Source of the DNA: Bdellovibrionales bacterium
GTDB lineage: Bacteria > Bdellovibrionota > Bdellovibrionia > Bdellovibrionales > UBA1609
Length of the DNA stretch: 64,000 nucleotides
Reading direction: 5' to 3'
Assembly: GCA_016716765.1 (NCBI GenBank)
Contig: JADJVA010000020.1
Span: 992,001 to 1,056,000 of the forward strand
The position numbers and the translations under genes were made by a program. Shown one piece after another: positions 54,535-62,866 of this stretch. Under the pieces are notes generated by a model. The model was not told the DNA's origin, made no database searches, and saw only the letters and a list, made by a program, of their open reading frames with translations. Within the stretch, counting starts at the first letter, position 1, and every line of letters begins with the position of its first letter.

Positions 54535-55300
54535 TAATTTGTCGCCGCCTAGAAATGAGTTGATTGTATTTAAGGATGTTCACTTCTCCTTTGGAACCCG
54601 AGAAATTTTTAGGTCGCTCGACTTTGAATTGAGGCCTAAAGAGATAGTCGTGCTCATCGGTGGAAGTGGCTCTGGAAAAACGACCTTTCTTCGATTGGCG
54701 GCCGGCCTACTTAAGCCAGATTTGGGACAGATTCAGCTTTCTTCCCAAGTGCAAGAATGGGGGTACGTTAGCCAAAATTCAGGACTTGTTCCTTGGCTTG
54801 ATGTCATGCAAAATCTTCGGGTTTTTCTAAAGAACACCAGTGAGACTTTTGAAAAATGTAAGGAATTGCTAAATCGTTTTGGATTGAGTTCCTACGAGGC
54901 TCTTTATCCCCGTGATCTCTCGGGGGGAATGAAACAAAAAGTTTCACTGATTCGAGCTTTTGCATCAAATCCTGAGATTGTTCTGATGGATGAGCCTTTT
55001 TCTCACCTCGACATGGCACTAAAAAGCGAGCTCTATCTTTTTGCACGCGAACTCTGGCAAACGACGGGGGCTGCCGTGATACTGGTGACCCACGACATAG
55101 ATGAGGCCCTTCTTTTAGCCCATCGAATTCTTATTTGCTCAGCCCAAGACAAAAATCTTGCCGCGAGTCCTTCACCTCCCATTTTAGCTGATTCAATTGT
55201 TGAGTTACGTGCCAATCCTTCTTACATAGGCGAGTATTCTGCTCTTTTTAAGGTTTTAATTGATGAATATAACAAACAGAATTGGAATAGGCTTCATTAG
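54521..55300 (+). CDS. ABC transporter ATP-binding protein, SsuB/TauB-like
   Basis: Walker A IGGSGSGKTTFLR, Q-loop WGYVSQNSGLVPW, signature DLSGGMKQKVSLIRAFA and Walker B IVLMDEPFSHLD are intact; the switch His is in VTHDIDEALLLAH. The protein pairs with the permease that follows. Confidence 0.92.
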   Translation: MPPIDNLSPPRNELIVFKDVHFSFGTREIFRSLDFELRPKEIVVLIGGSGSGKTTFLRLAAGLLKPDLGQIQLSSQVQEWGYVSQNSGLVPWLDVMQNLRVFLKNTSETFEKCKELLNRFGLSSYEALYPRDLSGGMKQKVSLIRAFASNPEIVLMDEPFSHLDMALKSELYLFARELWQTTGAAVILVTHDIDEALLLAHRILICSAQDKNLAASPSPPILADSIVELRANPSYIGEYSALFKVLIDEYNKQNWNRLH

Positions 55301-56024
55301 TCTGTTCTCAGTGGCATTCATTTGGGAGATCCTTGCGCGACAAAACTTTGTCGACTCCAGTATCTTTCCCCCTCCCACGAGAATACTTTGGCGTCTTTGT
55401 GAACTTCTGTTTCAGGACCCTGATTTTTCGGTTCATCTCATCTCGAGTTCGCGGCGCTTTTTGATTGGTGGACTTCTTGGAGCTACTTCAGCCGTGATTT
55501 TAGCCTACCTGGTTAAGTCAAAAGACTTCTTTCAAAAATTCATTGATCCATGGATAGCTGTTCTCTATCCTCTTCCAAAAGTGGCTTTGGTCCCATTCTT
55601 TCTTCTCATTTTTGGCCTAGGGGACCTATCCAAAATTGCAATGATTGCCATGGGCGTATTTTTTCTGGTTTACATTAATATTTACGCAGGATTTTTGCGA
55701 CTGAATCAATCGGCCTTACTCGATTTATTTCGCATCTATCATGTAAGTCCCTTTAAGACCCAATATGAATTCTATGGAAAAGGCGTTGTTCCTGATTTGT
55801 TGATCGGCCTTAAAACGGGGGCGGGTTACGGCCTTACCCTCATGGTTGTATCTGAATATACTGGCGGCCAAAATGGAATAGGCTACTTTATTTGGCGATC
55901 TTGGGATCTCTTCAAAATATTAGACCTTTACAGTGGAGTTATTTTCATAGGTGTCGCGGGTCTTCTGATCAATTCACTATTTGACTACGCAATCAATAAG
56001 ATAAGTCGCCAATATGCTCTCTGA
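55263..56024 (+). CDS. ABC transporter permease, SsuC/TauC-like
   Basis: The 253-residue protein has six spans and the EAA-type coupling loop in the region FRIYHVSPFKTQYEFYGKGV, with PLPKVALVPFFLLIFGLGD, diagnostic of this family. I choose ATG 55263. It overlaps the ATPase gene by 38 bases. Confidence 0.92.
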   Translation: MNITNRIGIGFISLFSVAFIWEILARQNFVDSSIFPPPTRILWRLCELLFQDPDFSVHLISSSRRFLIGGLLGATSAVILAYLVKSKDFFQKFIDPWIAVLYPLPKVALVPFFLLIFGLGDLSKIAMIAMGVFFLVYINIYAGFLRLNQSALLDLFRIYHVSPFKTQYEFYGKGVVPDLLIGLKTGAGYGLTLMVVSEYTGGQNGIGYFIWRSWDLFKILDLYSGVIFIGVAGLLINSLFDYAINKISRQYAL

Positions 56025-56119
56025 ACCCTTCTCATGGAGGCCTCTCCCTCTGTTTGATTGGCTCTGTTCGATCGGTTCTATTTGAACGCTCGGCCTATTT
56101 ATGGTAGATCACATCAACT

Positions 56120-57196
56120 CTAGGATTCTCGCTGGTTCCCCAGCCAAATCTTTCTAATAAACCAAGCCGCCTTCTCTACCCAAGACAATCTCGCCGCCAA
56201 GAAACTTTTGCACACCTCAGCCATCTGCTCATAGGACACTCCTTTGGATTCCTCTCCAAACTTTACGTCCGTCAGATGAATGAGGATCAGCTCGCTGGAG
56301 GGAAACAAAATGAGATGCTGTCCTCCAAAGCCCCAGCTTGAAAAAACCGGCTCTTTAAAAAGATTTTGTCCAAAGTGTCTACCTCCTGGAGAGGTCCACC
56401 ACAATAAACCGAATCCTCCAAGCCGTCCCAAATCAGAGTAGGTGCTTGTGCTCAGATGAATCCAAGGTTTGCTCAAAAGGTTTTTTCCGTTCACTGGGCT
56501 ACCGAGCATAACCCGCCCATATTCTGCTAATTCGACTGCCGATGTTCGCAAACCAAAACTTGAATAACGATGCTCCTTATCACTCAGAACAGAGTGCCGA
56601 TCCCTTTTGGGAATTCCAAGGGGAAAAAGAAGTCTCTTGTCAATTGCACTTGCAATCGTCTCTCCCGAGATCTTCTCAAAAATATACCCCAGAACATCAA
56701 AGCCCCAGTCATTGTAGTGCCACTGTTCGCCCGGACGGTCACGCCCTCTCGGGGGCCGCCGGTTGATGTAGTATTGCATTTCTCTGACTGGCTCAATATA
56801 GACTCCAGATCGAGACTTTAAAAGATCGAAAATCGTAGCCTGAAGCTCTACTCTTGTCAGTGGAGCCTGGTCGTCATTGATTCCAAAATCGGCAAGAGAA
56901 GCATTCAGATCTATCAGATTGCTGTCCCAAAGAGTTCCAAATAGACCATTGAGAAAGGCTTTCTTTATCGAGTGAATATCAAATAATTCGTTGACTCGTC
57001 CATGAGAAATTAAAATACGGCCACGAATGTCCATAACTAAAAACGCGGCCGTATTGAGTTGGTCCAATTCCCTTAACAGAATCTCGACACGATTTTCGGA
57101 TAAACCCAAGTCCTCATAGGTCGCCAAATCGGCTCGGGCTGAAAAGCCAATTCCAATCAGAAACAACAATAGAAACAGCATTGCAATGAATTTCAA
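56120..57196 (-). CDS. Exported serine hydrolase, beta-lactamase/PBP-like (class C)
   Basis: The 358-residue protein has a signal peptide, the S-x-x-K motif as HSIKKAFLNG, Y-x-N as WHYNDWGFDVLGY, and SWGFGGQH near the third motif. This is the fold of esterases, DD-peptidases and class C beta-lactamases; the function is not decided. The motif SIKK is slightly unusual. It is a single gene between the ABC transporter and the SGNH gene. Confidence 0.85.
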   Translation of the reverse strand: MKFIAMLFLLLFLIGIGFSARADLATYEDLGLSENRVEILLRELDQLNTAAFLVMDIRGRILISHGRVNELFDIHSIKKAFLNGLFGTLWDSNLIDLNASLADFGINDDQAPLTRVELQATIFDLLKSRSGVYIEPVREMQYYINRRPPRGRDRPGEQWHYNDWGFDVLGYIFEKISGETIASAIDKRLLFPLGIPKRDRHSVLSDKEHRYSSFGLRTSAVELAEYGRVMLGSPVNGKNLLSKPWIHLSTSTYSDLGRLGGFGLLWWTSPGGRHFGQNLFKEPVFSSWGFGGQHLILFPSSELILIHLTDVKFGEESKGVSYEQMAEVCKSFLAARLSWVEKAAWFIRKIWLGNQRES

Positions 57197-57311
57197 TCAA
57201 CTCCCCAAGATTTCGCCCGCCTCAAAAAGTGGATCGCGCTTTACTGGGCAGCACTTCAACCATAGAATTCCAGTGTAATCAGCTTCCAAATGAGAGTGAA
57301 GGAAATTTGTC

Positions 57312-58346
57312 ATGAACCAAATATTTAGCTTCCTTAATTTTTATCGCCGCTTCTTGTGCTTCATCTCTGTTACGCTCCTGATTTATTTTTGCTTTAGCTA
57401 CCTTTTTCGACTCCATTTTCACCATGCATCAACTCACAAGCTTATCTACAACCAAAATCAAATTGAAAACAAATCACTTCCGTTCTACGAGAACCTCATT
57501 CTCGGAGACTCCACTGCTACTTTTTCTCTTTTCCCTAGGATCGTTCCGAATAGTCTCAACCTCTCTCAATTGGCCGGAGGAACAACAGAGGCCTTCATCC
57601 TACTCCGTAGGTATTTGAATCGCCACATCAAGCCAAAGAGAATTCTCATGAGTTTTTCCTTTAACGAGGGGTTTCGAACCTCGCACTTTTGGACGACATA
57701 CGTCAGAAGCGGATTCTATTCATTGCCCGAGCTTTTTCAGGTTCTGAATGAATCCAGGAGATTTAATAGCTTTCCGGGCAGCCAGATTTCGCCCTTGCTC
57801 GCATTTCTTAAATTCTTCCAACATCACCTTTACCTTGACCAGACCTGGATAGCCAGCATCAGGTCCACCTTCTTCAGAGCAAAAAGACCCTCAGATGAAG
57901 ATTCGTACGAGATAAATCGCGCCACTGAGGGACTCTTGGAGACCAGTGGAGGATCTCTCGGTGTTCAATACTTCAATTCGCCCGATATGAATGAATATAG
58001 CTATTTGCAAAGAGATTTTTCTCCCAGCCAGGACTACCTCCATTCTCTTGAAAAAATTCTGGATCTCTGTAAGGAACTGAAGATTGTGGCGCACCTTTCA
58101 ATGTCCCCCTATTTGGATACCTTCAAAGCACCAATTGAATACCCATTTTTTTATGGATTGAACCGCTATCTGGAATCCATCAAAAATAGATACCCCCAAC
58201 ACCTTGTCTCATCAGAAATTAGATTTTTTCCCAATTCAAAAATGGCAGGTGGACACCACACAAACAACACAGGCGGAACGGAACTTTCACAGGCTATCGC
58301 AAGTGAAATATACCCGAAGACACCCCATGACCCGCCAGCCTTTTAG
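57312..58346 (+). CDS. Membrane-anchored SGNH-like protein (DltD/AlgJ-type)
   Basis: The 344-residue protein has one N-terminal span (FISVTLLIYFCFSYLF), then a large outer domain. Block I is LILGDSTATFSLFP, with the Ser nucleophile candidate, and the end has GGHHTNNTGGTELSQ where the catalytic His is expected. Such proteins partner MBOAT transferases in dlt, alginate and cellulose acylation systems. The gene converges with the MBOAT gene with two bases between. GAAGGA precedes the ATG. Confidence 0.7.
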   Translation: MNQIFSFLNFYRRFLCFISVTLLIYFCFSYLFRLHFHHASTHKLIYNQNQIENKSLPFYENLILGDSTATFSLFPRIVPNSLNLSQLAGGTTEAFILLRRYLNRHIKPKRILMSFSFNEGFRTSHFWTTYVRSGFYSLPELFQVLNESRRFNSFPGSQISPLLAFLKFFQHHLYLDQTWIASIRSTFFRAKRPSDEDSYEINRATEGLLETSGGSLGVQYFNSPDMNEYSYLQRDFSPSQDYLHSLEKILDLCKELKIVAHLSMSPYLDTFKAPIEYPFFYGLNRYLESIKNRYPQHLVSSEIRFFPNSKMAGGHHTNNTGGTELSQAIASEIYPKTPHDPPAF

Positions 58347-58348
58347 AG

Positions 58349-59704
58349 CTAAAAGGACAAATAGATGAACTCATATGAATTTGACCGACCCAAAGAGGCA
58401 ATGAGCACAATAAGGCATGCTAACCGAAGATAATCTAGCATTGGCCATTCCTTTGCGCTTTCCCAATAAACTTCAACAAATAAAAGAAAAATCAGGGAAA
58501 AGAAACCAATTCCAAATTCGGTCGTCTGCAATCCCTCCAACCGCCAAAAACTGGAAAAAACTTCGCTCTCCCAGCTAAATAGTCTCAAGAAGTGAGACCA
58601 AAAATTTCCAGGAGAATGGCTCATAAAAAACAACGTACTAAAAGAAAGGCAGGCCAGCACATAAGCCCGTTTTAGCAAGACAGGTATCTTCTCCTTAAAT
58701 CTGTGAAACCTGCGAGATTCGCTATCTAGAATTGTTAGACCCGTCCAGTAAAACGCCCACACAACATAGCTCCAGCTCAAGCTGTGCCAGATTCCAGTAA
58801 TTAAAAATGAGATCAGCATAGCTGGATAAATTCGCTTGCCCTTTAAGACAAGCGGATAAAATATGAAATCCTTGATCCATGCGAGTAGGGACATATGCCA
58901 GCGACGCCAGGCCTCAGGAACTGAGGTCGCTAAGTACGGACGATCAAAATTAGGAGACAACCTAAATCCCAATAGTCGAGCTGATCCCTCGGCAATATTG
59001 GTATATCCCGAAAAATCGCAATACAGTTGAAAGAACGACAAAAGCAGGTAAAGCATCAAGCTCAGCCCGGCCAGTTTCTCCTCTCCTGGAGCTCCAAGCT
59101 TAATAAAGTCAAGAAACCGATCTGCCACGACAATCTTCTTAAATAGCCCAAGAAAAATCAGAGACAAGCCAATTCGAAAATCCTGTGAGGTTACTTGACC
59201 TTCAGTACGTATCTGACTTGCCATTTCACGAAATCGTTCAATCGGTCCAATCGTGACTTGAGCAAAAAAAGAGTTAAAAAAAAGGTACTCAGAAAACTTA
59301 AAAGGCTTCGCGATCAACCCGCGCTGGGATTCAATCAGGTAGGCCACCATTTGAAATACATAATAGGAAAGACCAACAGGTATGAGATTATCTCGAAGGA
59401 CATCCACCCCGTAAGAACCAGCGACGGAGTTCATCAAACGCCACTTGTAAAAAATGAGTGCTCCAAAATTTCCAATGATAGCACCAGAAAAAATAAAAGC
59501 AGATCGATTTTGGCGATACCACCAAACCGCACAAGCGTTCATCATAAAAAGTGCGAAAAATACAATGAGAGTCAAACTGCCCCAAGAGCCCAAATAGATG
59601 AGGCTAGAAACAGTGATGATTATTTTCTTATGTCTCGAAAAAATGGAGCTTAATAATATTACGATCGATAAGAACAAAAAGTAATCAAGCGATGCGAAAC
59701 TCAT
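58349..59704 (-). CDS. MBOAT-family acyltransferase (DltB/AlgI-like)
   Basis: The 451-residue protein has many spans and the MBOAT pattern: QLYCDFSGYTNIAEGSARLLG, DRPYLATSVPEAWRRWHMSL and the catalytic His in ITGIWHSLSWS. Such enzymes pass a carrier- or lipid-bound acyl or amino-acyl group to an outer acceptor. Its start overlaps the decarboxylase stop as ATGA, so it is part of the operon. Confidence 0.93.
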   Translation of the reverse strand: MSFASLDYFLFLSIVILLSSIFSRHKKIIITVSSLIYLGSWGSLTLIVFFALFMMNACAVWWYRQNRSAFIFSGAIIGNFGALIFYKWRLMNSVAGSYGVDVLRDNLIPVGLSYYVFQMVAYLIESQRGLIAKPFKFSEYLFFNSFFAQVTIGPIERFREMASQIRTEGQVTSQDFRIGLSLIFLGLFKKIVVADRFLDFIKLGAPGEEKLAGLSLMLYLLLSFFQLYCDFSGYTNIAEGSARLLGFRLSPNFDRPYLATSVPEAWRRWHMSLLAWIKDFIFYPLVLKGKRIYPAMLISFLITGIWHSLSWSYVVWAFYWTGLTILDSESRRFHRFKEKIPVLLKRAYVLACLSFSTLFFMSHSPGNFWSHFLRLFSWESEVFSSFWRLEGLQTTEFGIGFFSLIFLLFVEVYWESAKEWPMLDYLRLACLIVLIASLGRSNSYEFIYLSF

Positions 59705-60885
59705 ATAAAAACTTCACCCGGCTTTTTGCCGCACAAAAACTCAGTGGGACTAAACGATTTGCCGTAAGCTCCACTATTACAAACAAAAATATAGTCCCCC
59801 ACTTCCAAACATGGCAACATGATGTCTTCCACCAAAACATCGGCCGAGTAGCAAGAGGGGCCTACCAAAGTCACCAGTTCCTCTGGCCGGTCATCGGGAT
59901 GACCCAGAACGCGAAAAACATGTCTCTTCTTTATGATTTGATCAAAACCGACCAAACCCATATTTTGGGAAAATCCCCCATCCAAAATGGCCACACTTCT
60001 CTGGCCTATTTTTTTCTTTCGCAGCACCTTCATGACGAAAATCCCTGCAGGCGCCGAAATGTATCGACCCAACTCAAAGATAAAATTAGCCTGTTTAAGA
60101 TATTCGTTCTTCTTTCTCTGCGAAAGATCTCGGGCAAGAAGTCTACAAAATCCAGGCAAGTCAAATTCGCTTTGTCCGGGAAAAACAGCTAACCCAAAAC
60201 CACCCCCAAGATTCACCAATTGGGGAGAAAATCTAAACTCGACAGCGAGCCTTTCGACGAAATCAAGAAAGATCGCCAGATTTGATATCACTAAACTGTG
60301 ATTCAAATAATTTGAACCCGCATGGTAATGAAAACCGAGCAGATTAACGAATGGCGCGGCGAGATAGTACCGAAATTCGCGTTCTACTTCATGCTCAGTT
60401 ATTCCAAATTGAGAAAAATGCTCCTTCACCTTTCGGCCTGAGGCCAGATACGCCATGGACATATGCAATCGAATCATCACGTTGATTTTGAGATTGAGTG
60501 ATCTACCCAATTTGGATACGTCATGAAGCTCTTCAGTTGACTCAACCACAACATGGGTGTGTGGGAAATCCTTCAAAACAGTCGCGATGTCTGCCTTTGT
60601 CTTTGCTGGCCCAACATAGCTCAAGTAGTTTGGAGATTTCTCAATCTCCAAGATGCGAGCGGCCTCTCCGGGTGTACTGATATCAAAGCCATCAACGAGA
60701 TTTTTAAGATGGCCTAGAATATCGGAGTTCGGGTTGGCCTTCAGAGAGTATAGAATTTTTGTCTCCAGAGGTAAGTTTTCTCTTAATCTGTGTATCTGAT
60801 CATTGAGTTTATCCCTCGAGTAAATGTAGCAAGGGGTGAGGAGCTTTGATAAATTTTCGTTTAAGTAAACTTCAATGCTATCCAT
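59701..60885 (-). CDS. Fold-type III PLP decarboxylase (DAPDC/Orn/BtrK-like)
   Basis: The 394-residue protein has the PLP lysine in YSLKANPNSDIL, the glycine-rich phosphate loop NLGGGFG, HYHAGS, ELGRYISAPAG, the GPSCYSADV motif and GAYGKSFSPTEFLC. It belongs with diaminopimelate/ornithine decarboxylases; those next to carrier proteins (BtrK of butirosin synthesis, exosortase-linked members) decarboxylate a carrier-bound amino acid. It overlaps the ligase gene by 8 bases and the MBOAT gene by 4. Confidence 0.92.
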   Translation of the reverse strand: MDSIEVYLNENLSKLLTPCYIYSRDKLNDQIHRLRENLPLETKILYSLKANPNSDILGHLKNLVDGFDISTPGEAARILEIEKSPNYLSYVGPAKTKADIATVLKDFPHTHVVVESTEELHDVSKLGRSLNLKINVMIRLHMSMAYLASGRKVKEHFSQFGITEHEVEREFRYYLAAPFVNLLGFHYHAGSNYLNHSLVISNLAIFLDFVERLAVEFRFSPQLVNLGGGFGLAVFPGQSEFDLPGFCRLLARDLSQRKKNEYLKQANFIFELGRYISAPAGIFVMKVLRKKKIGQRSVAILDGGFSQNMGLVGFDQIIKKRHVFRVLGHPDDRPEELVTLVGPSCYSADVLVEDIMLPCLEVGDYIFVCNSGAYGKSFSPTEFLCGKKPGEVFI

Positions 60886-62326
60886 TTTGGTCCACCATGG
60901 AGATCAGCTTTACCGTATCAATTTTATGAGATCGTGTTTCAGGCCAATCTTTAATTTGAATGATTTGATCAGGAATAAAAGGCTTACGAATAATGCTTGA
61001 AATATCTCCCTGCAAACTCTTCACAGAAGAAGTACCCCTCATTTCTACAAAGGCAAGAATTCTCCCCTTCGTTCCCCATCGATTTTCTCCCTCATCTGTC
61101 AGAACAACCACTCTTTCAATGGATTCGATTTTACCAAGGTCTCGTTCGATTTGTTCGAGATGAATTCTCTGTACAAATCTTTTGATCATCCTATCTTTTC
61201 GACCCAGAAATAAATATCCCTCGCTGGAAGTCCCGCGAAAATAATCTCCCGTTTGATGGCCACCTTGAAAATTTTCCGCATCCAAGCTTGCCTCTTTGCT
61301 CAATCCCTTTCCAAAATGAACCAAATTTCCCTCATTCGTTTTCCCTCCTATCTTCTTCGCTTTGTTTTCTTCATCTTCGATGAGTTGGACTTGCACTCCT
61401 GGAACGGGAAACCCAAGGTCATTAGGACATTCAAAATTCGGATTTGGATTGTAGAGCGTTCGCCCGGTTTCGGATTTTCCATATGTGCGAATGATCTGCT
61501 CAGGGAGGAAACATTCAGAAATCCGCTTGTGATTGAGTGACGAGAGCAGACCTCCTGAAATAGAGACCCAACGAGGAGTTTTTCCAGACAAACTATTTTT
61601 GGGAACAGTCTGGAGAATTCTCTCCCAAAAAAATGGAGTCGCCACAATGCCGGCAGGACGAATTTCTTTGATGGCAAGTAATATTTCACCACTGAAGGCT
61701 GCCGGAACTATATGCAAGCTCGCTCCTTGCATAAGAGTTGAAAAAATTTGAGTGAGTCCCAGCTCATGGGAAAATCCCAAGACGTTGAAGTTTACATCTC
61801 CCCTTCGAATACCGAATATCTTGGATTCAATCAGCGCACGGTCAAATACGGTGTTGAGAGGCAAAGTGACTAATTTATAATCTCCCGTACTTCCTGAGGT
61901 GAGGACAATGAGAGACCCCACTTCCTCTCCCATGGTAGGTTGCTGGAGATTCTTCCTCATTTTAGGCTCAGGAATGATAATTCCATTGGTCTCCTGATCC
62001 AGCCGAATAACTCCATTAAACTTATCCTCTAATGCAGCCACCCCTTTGACGACAAAGGATTGAGGGTCAATGACGAGAAAATTGAGACCATATGTCAGGC
62101 CAGCCAAGAGAAAAAGTGGAACGCGATCATCCGGGTATCCCACTAAGATAGCAGAATCCCCCATTTTCCAATTTCTTTCTCTAAATAGATTGTGAATTCT
62201 CTGAGTAAATAAAAAGGAATCTCTATAAGTCATCACTTTTTGTTTAAATACCAAAAACGCAGATCCGAAATTTCCTGCGTCACTCAGATGAGAGTGCACC
62301 CAATTATCCACTTTTGAAAACCTCAT
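60878..62326 (-). CDS. AMP-forming acyl/aminoacyl ligase (ligase 1)
   Basis: The 482-residue ANL enzyme has core motifs A3 LTSGSTGDYK, A5 YGKSETGR, A7 TGDYF, A8 GRKDRMIKR and the A10 lysine in RSHKIDTVKL. It should adenylate a carboxylic or amino acid and load it on a carrier protein. Its start overlaps the stop of carrier gene 62323-62592 by four bases, so this carrier is probably its partner. Confidence 0.92.
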   Translation of the reverse strand: MRFSKVDNWVHSHLSDAGNFGSAFLVFKQKVMTYRDSFLFTQRIHNLFRERNWKMGDSAILVGYPDDRVPLFLLAGLTYGLNFLVIDPQSFVVKGVAALEDKFNGVIRLDQETNGIIIPEPKMRKNLQQPTMGEEVGSLIVLTSGSTGDYKLVTLPLNTVFDRALIESKIFGIRRGDVNFNVLGFSHELGLTQIFSTLMQGASLHIVPAAFSGEILLAIKEIRPAGIVATPFFWERILQTVPKNSLSGKTPRWVSISGGLLSSLNHKRISECFLPEQIIRTYGKSETGRTLYNPNPNFECPNDLGFPVPGVQVQLIEDEENKAKKIGGKTNEGNLVHFGKGLSKEASLDAENFQGGHQTGDYFRGTSSEGYLFLGRKDRMIKRFVQRIHLEQIERDLGKIESIERVVVLTDEGENRWGTKGRILAFVEMRGTSSVKSLQGDISSIIRKPFIPDQIIQIKDWPETRSHKIDTVKLISMVDQNG

Positions 62327-62592
62327 GTCTCTTGGAGAATTTCTCTCTTCTTCTGAATCCAGTTAGCAATTCTATTTAAATTTAGAAAGTTATCTTCAAC
62401 TAAATCTGCCACTTCAATTGGAACTTGAAATTTCTTTTCAATATAAATGATGAGATTCATCATCCCTAGCGAATCAAGTGCACCACTGCGAACAAGATTG
62501 AATTCGTCAGAAAAATCAGTTGGCAAAATGGCTCTGTACATTTCATCGCCCAGGAGCTTCATTCGTATGTCCTCTTTAATATCCCACGTCAT
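62323..62592 (-). CDS. Acyl/peptidyl carrier protein (carrier 2)
   Basis: The 89-residue protein has the phosphopantetheine site SGALDSLGMMNL and the helical carrier pattern (IIYIEKKFQVPIEVADLVED). It carries the activated group as a thioester. ATG at 62592; a TTG codon directly precedes it. Confidence 0.88.
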   Translation of the reverse strand: MTWDIKEDIRMKLLGDEMYRAILPTDFSDEFNLVRSGALDSLGMMNLIIYIEKKFQVPIEVADLVEDNFLNLNRIANWIQKKREILQET

Positions 62593-62629
62593 CAAACCCT
62601 ATCCCTCTCGTTAAGGTAATTGAACTCTC

Positions 62630-62866
62630 CTAATTGGACTTATTTTTTTCGATAGCGAAATAAAAGTCACGCAAACTCGATGACTTGATAATAAGACCTG
62701 CATCCAGCTTCAAGGCAAATTCCTTTTGTAACTGAATTGCAAGTTCGATAACCTTGAGCGAATCCCACTGGGGAACTTTGTCTTTAAATATGTTTTCGTC
62801 ACTGTCCAGGTATTTTGTGCCCATAACTCGGTTGAAGATCTCTATTGTCCTCTTCCAGCTATCCAT
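62630..62866 (-). CDS. Acyl/peptidyl carrier protein (carrier 1)
   Basis: The frame from ATG 62866 gives 78 residues with VPQWDSLKVIELAIQLQKEF, the carrier site being WDSL, and SSSLRDFYFAIEK as the last helix. The open frame extends to 63091 but overlaps ligase 2 out of frame. The ATG overlaps the ligase 2 stop by eight bases, which pairs the two. Confidence 0.85.
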   Translation of the reverse strand: MDSWKRTIEIFNRVMGTKYLDSDENIFKDKVPQWDSLKVIELAIQLQKEFALKLDAGLIIKSSSLRDFYFAIEKNKSN

